Source: Clostridiales bacterium oral taxon 876 str. F0540 (GTDB lineage Bacteria; Bacillota; Clostridia; Clostridiales; Clostridiaceae). Taken from it: DNA of 54,510 nt. The stretch's first letter is position 1. Each line of letters opens with the position of its first letter. The translations under genes and the position numbers were made by a program. Below are positions 1 through 7,887 of this stretch, piece after piece. The notes beneath the pieces were generated by a model. It saw nothing but the letters and a program-made list of their open reading frames with translations. It was not told the origin of the DNA and ran no database searches. The DNA lies in NCBI GenBank assembly GCA_000466585.1, contig KE993496.1, positions 1 to 54,510 of the forward strand. Reading direction: 5' to 3'.

Positions 1-72
1 AGTATGGCTTAATTGACGAGGTTATAACTAAGAATAAATATATATAAAGAAAATATATGAGGTGTATTTGAT

Positions 73-768
73 GTGAAAAATTTAAAAAGATTTTGTAGCT
101 TTATATGTATATTTGTTTTTATGACAGCTATAGCAATGCCTAAGATTTTGGTAAAAGCTGATGATAACAAGATAATATATCATCTATCTGACAAAGGTAA
201 TCTGAATGAGATTTTATTTACTGGAGAAGAAGTAACATGGCCCGGTAAAACATTAGAGAAAGAATTTTATATTTCTAATGATAATGACTTTCAGTGCTAT
301 GTTAAAAATCTTATTGTTGATGGAAAGCTTTATGACAAGAGCGGAAGAGAATTAGATAAGAGTTCAACAGAGTATAAGAGCTTCTTAAAGTATACGAAGT
401 TTTCCTTTAGCTATGAAGGTAAGGAGCTTTGGAGTGGAAATAAGGATGAGCTTTTAAATAAAAACTTAATTGAAAAAAATTCTATAGTAATAAATTCCAA
501 AGAAATAAAAAAGTTTAAGGTTCAGTTTTTATTTGATAAGAATTCAGATAACTCAACTATGAAGCTTCAATACAAGTTTAATATTCAGGTTAATTTCTCT
601 GCGATTGATGCAGCCTACACTCCTCCTATAGAGAAGGATGTAAAAGGTGGTGTATTGGTTCAAACAGGATCTTTCTTTGACACCTATGTACTTACTGTAA
701 TTGGAGTTTTATTATTTGCATTAGGTTTAATACTCTATTTAAAAAAGGCAAGAAGGAATAAGATATGA
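73..768 (+). CDS. Secreted surface protein with C-terminal LVQTG-type anchor
   Basis: A 231-residue exported protein. Residues 1-29 form a signal peptide (basic start, hydrophobic core, end near VKA). The body looks beta-rich. The C-terminus has LVQTG at about residue 195, then a membrane helix and a basic tail (KKARRNKI), which is the layout of a sortase sorting signal with Val in place of Pro. The GTG start at 73 follows GAGGTG with 8 nt spacing. It is a clear paralogue of the gene at 15931-16644 (shared WPG-K-KEFYI-NDN motif). It sits directly upstream of a response regulator and a SipW-like peptidase, so a role in matrix or fibre anchoring is inferred. The function is not established. Confidence 0.75.
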   Translation: MKNLKRFCSFICIFVFMTAIAMPKILVKADDNKIIYHLSDKGNLNEILFTGEEVTWPGKTLEKEFYISNDNDFQCYVKNLIVDGKLYDKSGRELDKSSTEYKSFLKYTKFSFSYEGKELWSGNKDELLNKNLIEKNSIVINSKEIKKFKVQFLFDKNSDNSTMKLQYKFNIQVNFSAIDAAYTPPIEKDVKGGVLVQTGSFFDTYVLTVIGVLLFALGLILYLKKARRNKI

Positions 769-780
769 AAGGTGATGGGG

Positions 781-1407
781 ATGAAGGTTTTAGTTGTAGA
801 TGATCACCCAATTGTAAGAGCAGGTATAAAATCTATTTTACTTAAGGAGTTTGATATACATGAGGCCTATGAAGCTTCGAATAAAAAAGAAGCTTTAAAT
901 TTATTGGAAACTAAAAATATAGAGCTTGCTATCATAGATTTAAAGCTAAAAGAGGAAGAGGGTCTGGATATAATATCTGAGATAAAGTTAAAACAAAGCA
1001 AAAGCAAGTTTATAGTAATAAGTTCGGCTATTTCTAATTCTGATTTTATTAGAGGAGAACATATAGGTGTAGACGGATATATTTTAAAAAGTTCTAATAT
1101 AGAGGATTTGATTTATGCAGTTAATACAGTAAATAGAGGAATAAAGTACTACCACCCTTCAATTGTTCAATATAAGCTTGGAAACAATACTAGCTTTACA
1201 GTAAATAGGTTAACCTCAAGAGAAAAGGACATACTTATCGAAGTAAGTAAAGGCTTAAGCAATGTAGATATAGCAGAAAAGCTATTTTTATCGGAAAGCA
1301 CAGTAAAAAAACATGTAAGCAGCATATTGGGAAAGCTAAGTTTAAGCAAGCGCTCACAGGTAGCTTATTATATGAACAGCGTAGAACTTGGAGGCATTGA
1401 AGGATAA
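781..1407 (+). CDS. NarL/LuxR-family response regulator
   Basis: A two-component DNA-binding response regulator. The receiver domain covers about residues 1-120, with the acidic pair D7-D8, phospho-acceptor D53 (in IIDLKL) and conserved Lys in YILKSS. A LuxR-type helix-turn-helix (LTSREKDIL...STVKKHVSSIL) covers about 140-203. ATG at 781 is chosen over GTG 772 and ATG 775 because AAAGGTG then has normal spacing. No partner kinase is visible; one could lie left of the window. The stop at 1407 abuts the next ATG at 1408, so it is cotranscribed with the signal peptidase. It probably controls this matrix module. Confidence 0.9.
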   Translation: MKVLVVDDHPIVRAGIKSILLKEFDIHEAYEASNKKEALNLLETKNIELAIIDLKLKEEEGLDIISEIKLKQSKSKFIVISSAISNSDFIRGEHIGVDGYILKSSNIEDLIYAVNTVNRGIKYYHPSIVQYKLGNNTSFTVNRLTSREKDILIEVSKGLSNVDIAEKLFLSESTVKKHVSSILGKLSLSKRSQVAYYMNSVELGGIEG

Positions 1408-2583
1408 ATGAACAAAAGATTAATCAATTTTCTATTAATACTTATGCTTGCAATTATTTATATAGTTGATAATCTTTCTGTTTTTACCTTCAACAAAAAG
1501 AGCTATTTCATATATGGTATAAAACCAGCACTATGGTTTCTAGTCATATTGTTTATTATAAAGCTTCCAAAGCTTAGGGGTTCTGCAAAAACAAAATACA
1601 AGAAGTTTTTGAGGGAATGGGTAATAACTTTAGCAGTATTTTATATTGTAATACAAGTAATGGGAGGTTTTATCCAAGGCTTTGGCACCAGTCCCTATGA
1701 CCTAAGCTCATTTGGTATACTTAAAAATATGACTTTGCTGCTATCAACCTTAATTGGAAAAGAAAAAATAAGATCATACTTAGTAAATAACGGCTCAAAA
1801 GATACGCTTTGGCCTAGGATGACCTTTGCAGCTATACTTCTTGCACTTTCAGGTATTTCTATTAATAAAGCACTAAGCCTTAAGGGAAGCTTTGAAATCA
1901 TGAAGTTTTTTGGGGAAACTGTACTCCCTCAGCTTTCAATGAGTATAATGGCAGTTTATTTAGTTTACTTAGGTACTGAAAAGTTATCAATAATATATTT
2001 AGGAATAATACAAGGTGTTTTGTACATTTCACCAATACTTCCTAATCTGCAATGGATAGCAACTGCTATAATAGGGGGGCTATGTCCAATATTCGGCATG
2101 ATGCTTTTACAGTATTTTTATCAAAAGGAATCAAAGGAATTAAAAAGAAAAGATATTAATAAAGAAAAACCAATAGGTCTTATACTTACAAGTTTAATTT
2201 CCGTAATAATAATATGGTTTTCCATAGGTGTATTTCCTGTGTATCCTTCAGTTATAGCAACAGGAAGCATGAAGCCTCTTATAAATCCAGGAGATGTGGT
2301 GCTTGTAAAAAGACTTAAGGAAGCAGACATAAAGATAGGAGATATAGTGGCTTATAAGAAGGATAATATATTTATTTTTCATAGGATAACAAAGCTTGTT
2401 GAAGAAAAGAATCAAATTAAGTATGAGACTAAGGGAGATAACAACTCTATAGCTGACAGTGAACTTGTAAGTATAGATATGATAAAAGGAAGAGTTATTA
2501 AGGTTGTGCCTAAAATAGGATGGCCAACATTATTATTAAAAGACAGCAGAAATAAGATTGAAAAGGGAAAAGTGGAATTTTAG
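1408..2583 (+). CDS. ER-type (SipW-like) signal peptidase I fused to a polytopic membrane domain
   Basis: The C-terminal ~120 residues form an S26B signal peptidase: ATGSMKPLINPGD with Ser287 and FHRIT with His325, the Ser/His pair of SipW-type enzymes rather than the Ser/Lys pair of ordinary LepB. The N-terminal ~270 residues hold six to seven hydrophobic segments, whereas SipW itself has only about 190 residues in total, so this is a fusion. The inferred role is cleavage of the SipW-type signal peptides of the TasA-like proteins encoded just downstream. It is closely related to the gene at 10992-12197. A terminator follows. Confidence 0.88.
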   Translation: MNKRLINFLLILMLAIIYIVDNLSVFTFNKKSYFIYGIKPALWFLVILFIIKLPKLRGSAKTKYKKFLREWVITLAVFYIVIQVMGGFIQGFGTSPYDLSSFGILKNMTLLLSTLIGKEKIRSYLVNNGSKDTLWPRMTFAAILLALSGISINKALSLKGSFEIMKFFGETVLPQLSMSIMAVYLVYLGTEKLSIIYLGIIQGVLYISPILPNLQWIATAIIGGLCPIFGMMLLQYFYQKESKELKRKDINKEKPIGLILTSLISVIIIWFSIGVFPVYPSVIATGSMKPLINPGDVVLVKRLKEADIKIGDIVAYKKDNIFIFHRITKLVEEKNQIKYETKGDNNSIADSELVSIDMIKGRVIKVVPKIGWPTLLLKDSRNKIEKGKVEF

Positions 2584-2608
2584 CACAGAGTTTAGGCTCT
2601 GTGTTTTT
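2584..2608 (+). terminator. Intrinsic terminator after the signal peptidase gene
   Basis: CACAGAG (2584-2590) pairs with CTCTGTG (2597-2603) around a 6-nt loop and is followed by a T-run. It separates the regulator/peptidase transcript from the TasA-like genes. Confidence 0.8.
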
Positions 2609-2626
2609 ATTGTACTAAAGTACTAT

Positions 2627-2639
2627 ATAGTTTTGTACT
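2627..2639 (+). promoter_or_regulatory. Candidate operator ATAGTTTTGTACT upstream of a TasA-like gene
   Basis: This 13-mer differs at one position from ATACTTTTGTACT at 6709-6721, upstream of the first riboswitch. AAGTAC...GTACTT here forms a short inverted repeat. A TATAAT box is present at 2671-2676 with a poor -35. Binding by one of the NarL-type regulators is an inference. Confidence 0.35.
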
Positions 2640-2734
2640 TATGGTCGTAGGTAATGATAATTAATTTCAATATAATAACTATAGGAGATAAAAATTATTG
2701 TTTGATAATTAAAATTTGAAAGGGGATATTTTTA

Positions 2735-3397
2735 ATGAAAAAGGCAAAGGTTTTAACAGCTGCCCTAGTAGCTGGCTTACTGACAATGGGAGCAGGTTAT
2801 GCGGCATGGACAGACAATCTTAATATAACAAATGTAATTCAAACAGGAGAACTTGCAGCTACCTTTACTTCCGCAAGTGCATCAGGTGATGCTTATGTAA
2901 CAGCAAATGCATCAGCAATAGCTCCAACAGGAAGAACTAACAGCATCAACTTCACAATCCAAAATTTATATCCGGGAGCAGGAGCAACTTTAAATGCTTC
3001 CTTCAAAAATGACGGAACTATACCCGCTAAGATAGGCAGCGTAGTAGTTACTTATAATCCTCTAAATGAGACTGCACCAAACGGCTTTACAGCAATATCA
3101 CAAGCAGATTATTCAAAAATAAAGGTTTCAGGAAATGTAACAGTTTATAAAGCTGACAGAACTAAGGTAGTTAAATCTGTAGATACAACTTTGGCAGGAC
3201 TTCAGTCAGCACTAAATACACAGCTTTCAGGAGTTCAATTAGAACCGGCTCAAGGTTCAACCCCAGCAGAGTATGTATCCTTTGAAAATCTTAAAGTAAG
3301 CTTAGACAGCGCGACAGGAACAGTTCAAAAACCAAATGAACTTGAAAAGAGCTGGATTAAATTCAAGGTAGACTTCAACTTGGTTCAACATAACTAA
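2735..3397 (+). CDS. TasA/CalY-like secreted matrix protein
   Basis: A 220-residue protein of the camelysin/TasA type. The SipW-type signal peptide spans residues 1-23 and ends GAGYA|AWTD, followed by the usual TGEL motif of the mature N-terminus. The rest is beta-rich with low charge and contains an LYPGA motif shared by all the TasA-like proteins here. TasA-family proteins form extracellular fibres and are processed by SipW; the neighbouring peptidase fits this. A good ribosome site (AAAGGGGATAT) precedes the ATG. It is most similar to the gene at 12481-13083. Confidence 0.85.
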   Translation: MKKAKVLTAALVAGLLTMGAGYAAWTDNLNITNVIQTGELAATFTSASASGDAYVTANASAIAPTGRTNSINFTIQNLYPGAGATLNASFKNDGTIPAKIGSVVVTYNPLNETAPNGFTAISQADYSKIKVSGNVTVYKADRTKVVKSVDTTLAGLQSALNTQLSGVQLEPAQGSTPAEYVSFENLKVSLDSATGTVQKPNELEKSWIKFKVDFNLVQHN

Positions 3398-3474
3398 TAA
3401 ATTATTAGGAGCAGAGTCAGCCCCTGCTTTGTTTTAAATGGTCAATTATATTAGAAAAGAGGTGCAACCTTATA

Positions 3475-4278
3475 ATGAAGAAAAATAAGATAATTTTATC
3501 CGCTGTACTTGCAGCCCTTCTCACAACAGGAGCAGGCTATGCAGCTTGGACTGATAATTTAAATATAACAGCTTCAGCTTCTACCGGAGAATTAAAGGTA
3601 GAATTTGTGGGACCTAAGGAAATAGAATTAGAGGGTTTGTTCTTTGACAGAGATGAAACTGTTCCGTGGAGTTCAAGAGTTCTTGAATCAGGAAAGAAAA
3701 ACTATTCTACTTCAACTTTAGTAAAGAACAATTCAAATAATGCAACCTTTACGCTAAGCGGAATGTATCCTGGTTCCGGTGCACTTTATGCCTTAGGCTT
3801 TGAAAATAAGTCAACCATACCAGTAAAAATAAGCAGCGTAACCATATCAAACATAAACAGTAAGCTTGCTGATAATGCAATAGCAATAAGCGGCTACAGA
3901 CAATACAGAAAAAACGGAAAAAATGAATATAAGCTTGTTGCAAGTGATGTATTAAGCAGAATTAAGGATTTGTCAGACTACAGTGAAGAGGCTCTTATGA
4001 CTATGCCAATGCCAAGACTTAGAGATCTTCAAAGCGGCTTAGATAATATGCTCGGCGGAATAACTATGCAGCCAGGAGATATAATAACACTTGATGTTCC
4101 TGAAGAATATAAGGGCGCAGTAGACAAAGTGCTTAAGTCTCAAGGAATCAGTGGCTATGATCCTGTAAATGATAACTGTGTAATAATAGGTCTTCCTTAC
4201 ACTGTAAGTGATAATTCCTTAGAAAAATTAACAGATACCTTTACCGTAACCATAAATGTAAAACAATTTAATCAATAA
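3475..4278 (+). CDS. TasA/CalY-like secreted matrix protein, longer form
   Basis: A 267-residue protein with the same SipW-type leader (GAGYAAWTD at residues ~19-27) and a TGEL motif, then a larger beta-rich body with MYPGSGA and a C-terminal KQFNQ. It is the paralogue of 13170-13916: both share the NDNC motif near the end and the same length class. It probably co-assembles with, or caps, the shorter TasA-like protein encoded 77 bp upstream; that role is inferred. RBS GAGGTG. Confidence 0.83.
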   Translation: MKKNKIILSAVLAALLTTGAGYAAWTDNLNITASASTGELKVEFVGPKEIELEGLFFDRDETVPWSSRVLESGKKNYSTSTLVKNNSNNATFTLSGMYPGSGALYALGFENKSTIPVKISSVTISNINSKLADNAIAISGYRQYRKNGKNEYKLVASDVLSRIKDLSDYSEEALMTMPMPRLRDLQSGLDNMLGGITMQPGDIITLDVPEEYKGAVDKVLKSQGISGYDPVNDNCVIIGLPYTVSDNSLEKLTDTFTVTINVKQFNQ

Positions 4279-4285
4279 TATGAGT

Positions 4286-4346
4286 GGCTGCTGCAAAGGC
4301 GCATTAAAAAGCATTTTTGGTTTTAATGTCTTGTAGCAGTTCTTTT
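4286..4346 (+). terminator. Hairpin between TasA-like and DUF5305-like genes
   Basis: CTGCTGCAA...CATTAAAA pairs with TTTTAATG...TTGTAGCAG, followed by TTCTTTT. The stem is long but imperfect. It may be a partial terminator that lowers expression of the next gene. Confidence 0.55.
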
Positions 4347-4383
4347 CTATAGAATGAGCAATATTAAGGTGTGGGGGATATAA

Positions 4384-5418
4384 ATGAAAACAGTGAATAA
4401 CAAAATAAGAAAGCAGCTAATCTTTATATTTGCACTTATATTTTTAGTTTCAGCAGCTTTGCTTATAAAGACAATTTCAAAGGATAAATATACGGATAAA
4501 AAGGAAGCGGTAATTTCCTATAACAACAAGGCAGTAGTAAATTACAATATAAGTCTTATTCCAAATCCATTAATCGAACAAAAGGTTTTAGGGGAAGGAA
4601 ACATTTATTTAACTGATTATGTAGATAAGATAAACACGATTTTAAGATACAATATTGCAGCAGATAAAAATTTTCAGGTTTCAGGACAATATGAAATAAC
4701 CGCACTGCTTGAAAGTTCTATAGGCAATGAAAAAGACAGCAAAAATATATTCACTAAGAAATTTATACTTCAAAATAAAACAGACTTCAGCTTTGACAGT
4801 TCTAACGGAGAACTTCAAAAGGAACTGCCAATAAGTCTTAAAAGCTATAATGATTTGATTCAGCAGATAAATAAAAGCGTAAATTTAACTTTAAACAATA
4901 AGCTTACTGTAATATGGACAATAAGTATAAACACTAAAACAGATTTAGGAACTATAAGTGAGCAGTTGTCACCAAAAATGGAGATTCCTCTTGGAAATAA
5001 ATACTTTGAAATAGGCGGGAAGCTTTCTCAGGATAAAAAAGGAGCTTTAGAAAGAACGATAAAAGTTGTATCTCCAAAATATAAACAAGGTATAATCATA
5101 TTCTCCATAACATTGGCAGCCAGCATCTTAGGAATTTTGTTTATATTATTCTTAACTAAACCTGAAAAGCGTAAAAAGGCAGCTTTTGAAAAGTCAGAAA
5201 AGATATTAAGAGATTACAAAGATAGATTAGTAGCACTAAAAGACAGCCCTGTTGATGGCACTGAAACAGTAATAAGAGTGGTTGAAATGGAGGATTTGAT
5301 AAGACTTGCAGATGAAGCTGAGAAGCCTATACTTTATGTTTATGCCGGAAAGGAAAAAGAGATAAGCTGCTTTTATGTATTGGAAGGCAGGAAGGTTTTT
5401 GTGTTTGAGTTGGTGTGA
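4384..5418 (+). CDS. DUF5305-like membrane protein of the SipW/TasA module
   Basis: A 344-residue protein. A membrane helix lies at residues ~12-28, a ~200-residue extracellular domain follows, a second helix lies at ~237-257, and a ~85-residue cytoplasmic tail ends the protein. The pattern YNxxAxVxY...LxPNPL...G-E-GNIYLTDYVDKI resembles DUF5305 proteins, which are recalled as neighbours of signal peptidase I genes in clostridia and archaea. Function unknown; an assembly or anchoring factor is plausible. Paralogue at 14060-15157. The family name is from memory and has moderate certainty. Confidence 0.65.
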   Translation: MKTVNNKIRKQLIFIFALIFLVSAALLIKTISKDKYTDKKEAVISYNNKAVVNYNISLIPNPLIEQKVLGEGNIYLTDYVDKINTILRYNIAADKNFQVSGQYEITALLESSIGNEKDSKNIFTKKFILQNKTDFSFDSSNGELQKELPISLKSYNDLIQQINKSVNLTLNNKLTVIWTISINTKTDLGTISEQLSPKMEIPLGNKYFEIGGKLSQDKKGALERTIKVVSPKYKQGIIIFSITLAASILGILFILFLTKPEKRKKAAFEKSEKILRDYKDRLVALKDSPVDGTETVIRVVEMEDLIRLADEAEKPILYVYAGKEKEISCFYVLEGRKVFVFELV

Positions 5419-5428
5419 GAGGATTCAG

Positions 5429-5468
5429 CAGAGGTATATGCATATATACTTTTGCTGAAGCTTTTTTA
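5429..5468 (+). terminator. Terminator closing matrix module 1
   Basis: TTCAGCAGAGGTATAT pairs with ATATACTTTTGCTGAA (one internal mismatch region) and is followed by GCTTTTTTATA. Confidence 0.8.
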
Positions 5469-5567
5469 TATATGTAAATATATTTAACAGTGAGAACTAA
5501 TATTCGCATAAAAATATTAAGTTTGGAAAAAATATCATGTATAGAGTAGTAGAAAGAGAGGGCTAAT

Positions 5568-6467
5568 ATGGATTATAATAAAATTGAAGATACTGTCTTT
5601 AAAAAAGCCATGGAATTTTTTAAAGACAATGCAGTAAAATTCTTTGGCATAGATACTAAAATTATAGCTCCGGCAGAGACTGAAATTAAAAATGTAGAAA
5701 TTAAGACAAATTATACTGACTACTTGTTTTATACTGAAGACGGAAACTATCTGCATTTTGAGTTTCAGACCACAGATAAAAAAGAAGACATAAAAAGATT
5801 TATGTACTATGATGCTTCTTTATATTATAAAGAGAAAAGAAAAGTCAGGACTATAGTTATTTACTCAGCTGATATAGAAAACACAGAAAGTTTTATTGAT
5901 GCAGGAAGCATAAAGTATCAAGTAGAAGCTTTTTATATGAAAAGTATAGATGGTGATGAAAAACTTAAATATCTAAAGAATAAGATACTTAATAAAGAGC
6001 AGCTAACGGGTGAAGATATTTTAACATTATCTTTTATTCCACTTATGAAGAGTAAGGAAAGTAAAAGTGAACGAACATTAGAAAGCATAAGCTTGGCGGA
6101 AAATATAACTGATGAGAATAGTAAACTGCAATGCTTAACGTTATTATATGCATTGTTTGAAAAGTTTGGAGATGAATTATCTAAGAAGAAATTCAGGGAG
6201 GTGGTTTCAATGACTGAAATTGGAAGAATGATATTAGAGGAAGGAATAGAAAAAGGGATAGCAAAAGGAATAGAAAAGGGAAAAGCTGAAGGAAAAGCAG
6301 AAGGTAAAGCAGATATTCTCATAAAACAGTTAATTAAAAAGTTTAAGGTTGTTCCTGACAACTATAAAGTAAAAATAAAAGCTCTTTCTGAAGATACAAT
6401 AGATGTAATTGCTACGGATATATTTGATATAGAAAAGCTTGAAGAGGTTGAAAAATATTTTAAGTAA
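5568..6467 (+). CDS. Rpn-family recombination-promoting nuclease / putative transposase
   Basis: A 299-residue protein with an N-terminal PD-(D/E)XK-like core: a YTDYLF stretch, then HFEFQTTDKK (E-x-Q) and RFMYYDASLYY. The C-terminal part has a repeated EKGxxxG/KAEGKAEG helix and a short helical tail, as is usual for Rpn/DUF4351-like proteins. Rpn nucleases act on DNA and are often multicopy and mobile in clostridia. It is a single-gene unit between the two matrix modules, with its own terminator downstream, so it may be a later insertion. Confidence 0.75.
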   Translation: MDYNKIEDTVFKKAMEFFKDNAVKFFGIDTKIIAPAETEIKNVEIKTNYTDYLFYTEDGNYLHFEFQTTDKKEDIKRFMYYDASLYYKEKRKVRTIVIYSADIENTESFIDAGSIKYQVEAFYMKSIDGDEKLKYLKNKILNKEQLTGEDILTLSFIPLMKSKESKSERTLESISLAENITDENSKLQCLTLLYALFEKFGDELSKKKFREVVSMTEIGRMILEEGIEKGIAKGIEKGKAEGKAEGKADILIKQLIKKFKVVPDNYKVKIKALSEDTIDVIATDIFDIEKLEEVEKYFK

Positions 6468-6470
6468 GAT

Positions 6471-6508
6471 AAACTGGTGTGTATTTTAGGATGCACACCA
6501 GTTTTTTG
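6471..6508 (+). terminator. Intrinsic terminator after the Rpn-like gene
   Basis: AAACTGGTGTG pairs with CACACCAGTTT across a loop of about 10 nt and is followed by a T-run. Confidence 0.85.
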
Positions 6509-6785
6509 TGCTATGAATTTTGATTATATTAGCTAATATTACTGACTCATATAAAACTATATTATATGAGTCTTATATTAAACTTATAACTACTATTAAG
6601 CTAATATGGCAAGAAAAGTTATGACAAATTCTATGTTTATGTATGTAAATAAAATGATTTATGTGGAACTATATGTATAATAAATGGTACTTAAGCAGGG
6701 GGAGTAGTATACTTTTGTACTACTCATGTCAATAAATTGGGTAATATAGCTTAAGGTTTTTATGGAAAAAAAAGTAAATTGTTTA
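6509..6785. other. Non-coding regulatory stretch before riboswitch 1
   Basis: No gene is seen. It holds a hairpin GACTCATATA/TATATGAGTC (about 6543-6571) and a perfect 8-bp inverted repeat GAGTAGTA...TACTACTC (about 6702-6725) that contains the candidate operator ATACTTTTGTACT (6709-6721). A regulatory role for the next transcript is inferred. Confidence 0.5.
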
Positions 6786-6791
6786 TATAAT
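6786..6791 (+). promoter_or_regulatory. -10 box (TATAAT) directly upstream of riboswitch 1
   Basis: TATAAT ends 5 nt before the ACGG that opens the aptamer. The second riboswitch has the same layout (TATAAT 7580-7585, ACGG 7590), so both transcripts probably begin at the aptamer. No good -35 is seen here; the second copy has TTGTTG at 7558-7563 with 16-nt spacing. Confidence 0.55.
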
Positions 6792-6793
6792 AA

Positions 6794-6866
6794 TTTACGG
6801 AAGCTAAGATATGAATTCCTTACCTGGGCACTTGGAATTCATGGAGCTAGTAGTGCAACCGGCCGA
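6794..6866 (+). promoter_or_regulatory. Cyclic-di-GMP-II riboswitch, copy 1
   Basis: The sequence matches the class II c-di-GMP aptamer by its conserved blocks: ACGGAAGC at 6797, then CTGGGCACTTG, a variable stem (GAATTC/ATGGAGCT region), TAGTAGTGCAACCGGCCG at 6849-6866. The pseudoknot pairs the 5' CGG with the 3' CCG. The same 3' CCG bases also form the terminator stem, so ligand binding should prevent termination (an ON switch). It precedes the response regulator at 6936. Confidence 0.93.
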
Positions 6867-6892
6867 TTAATTAAAAATTAGTCGGTTTTTTT
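6859..6892 (+). terminator. Expression-platform terminator of riboswitch 1
   Basis: GCCGATTAAT (6862-6871) pairs with ATTAGTCGGT (6877-6886) and is followed by a 7-nt T-run. It overlaps the 3' pseudoknot strand of the aptamer, so the two folds are mutually exclusive. Confidence 0.85.
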
Positions 6893-6935
6893 ATTGCTAA
6901 AAATACTGTTTATACGAATGAGGGGGAAGTTACGT

Positions 6936-7568
6936 ATGAAGGTAGTTATTATAGATAGCTATTATTTGGTTAGACAGGGGTTAAAGGGGTTATTATCAGA
7001 GGATAAAGATATTGAAATAGCTGGGGAAGGCAGTAATATAAAGGAAGGTCTTAAACTTATCCTTGAAAAAAGACCTGATATTGCAATAGTAGATTTAAAG
7101 CTAGGTCAGGAAAGCGGATTGGAAATAGTAAAAGAAATAAAGAATAATATGATAGATTGTAAATTAATAATATTAACGACTACATCAGACTATAGGGATT
7201 TCAGAGCAGCGGAACAACTTGGGGTTGAGGGCTATATTTTAAAGGATGCACTTCCTGAGGAAATAATATATGCAATAAAGATAGTTAATGCAGGCAGAAA
7301 ATTTTACGATGCAAACTTAATGGCTAGTGCCATGAGATTGGATAAAAGAGGGCTTCCTTCGGATGACCCTGTACAAAACTTAACTGAAAGGGAATTTGAA
7401 GTTTTGGGAGCCTTGGGAAATGGATATAACAATAGTGAAATAGCAAATAAGCTTTTCATTACAGAATACACGGTTAAGAAACATATTAGACAAGTACTTA
7501 ATAAGCTTAATTTGTATGACAGAACACAGGCAGCCATATATGCCAGCAATCATGGAGTTGTTGGTTAA
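6936..7568 (+). CDS. NarL/LuxR-family response regulator with altered acidic pocket
   Basis: Receiver domain (residues ~1-120) plus LuxR helix-turn-helix (~148-205; LTEREFEVL...YTVKKHIRQVL). D53 (VDLKL) and K in YILKDA are kept, but the usual second acidic residue is Ser8 (IIDSYY rather than VDDHP), which may weaken metal binding and phosphorylation. ATG 6936 is chosen because AGGGGGA lies 8 nt upstream; upstream TTG 6894 would fall at the end of the terminator. It lies directly downstream of c-di-GMP riboswitch 1, and riboswitch 2 follows its stop. Confidence 0.88.
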   Translation: MKVVIIDSYYLVRQGLKGLLSEDKDIEIAGEGSNIKEGLKLILEKRPDIAIVDLKLGQESGLEIVKEIKNNMIDCKLIILTTTSDYRDFRAAEQLGVEGYILKDALPEEIIYAIKIVNAGRKFYDANLMASAMRLDKRGLPSDDPVQNLTEREFEVLGALGNGYNNSEIANKLFITEYTVKKHIRQVLNKLNLYDRTQAAIYASNHGVVG

Positions 7569-7587
7569 TAAATTAAATATATAATTT

Positions 7588-7658
7588 TTACGGAAGCTGA
7601 GATATAAATTCTTTACTTGGGCACTTGGAATTTATGGAGCTAGTAGTGCAACCGACCG
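7588..7658 (+). promoter_or_regulatory. Cyclic-di-GMP-II riboswitch, copy 2
   Basis: Near-identical to copy 1: ACGGAAGC at 7590, CTTGGGCACTTG, a variable arm, TAGTAGTGCAACCGACCG ending about 7658. It begins 20 nt after the response-regulator stop and lies about 230 nt upstream of the sensor kinase start. Upstream TTGTTG (7558-7563) and TATAAT (7580-7585) suggest its own promoter inside the end of the previous gene. Confidence 0.93.
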
Positions 7659-7684
7659 ATTGATTTAAATCAGTCGGTTTTTTA
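7651..7684 (+). terminator. Expression-platform terminator of riboswitch 2
   Basis: ACCGACCGATTGATTT pairs with AAATCAGTCGGTT and is followed by a T-run (7678-7684). It shares the CCGACCG strand with the aptamer pseudoknot. Confidence 0.85.
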
Positions 7685-7887
7685 TTTTAATTAATAGACG
7701 GCTTCATAATATCCAGCATAATATCTAAGAGCAATAATAAAAGTTCACAAAATATTTTAAAATAAGCTTAAAACTCATATTAAAATCATAAAATTAATAA
7801 GTAAGCACAGACAAAATGTTTATAAATTATAAATTTGGAAATGATTACAAATAGTTGATTTTCATCTATCTTAAGGGGATGATTTCC

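Noticed and set aside
5933..6361. Long minus-strand reading frame inside the Rpn-like gene
   Set aside because: It is the antisense of the repetitive AAAGGAAAAGCAGAAGG region, has no ribosome site, and encodes a low-complexity Ser/Phe/Pro protein.
6795..6870. GEMM-I (c-di-GMP class I) riboswitch
   Set aside because: The GGGCACTTG...TAGTAGTGCAACCG blocks are of class II; the class I tetraloop/receptor pattern is absent.
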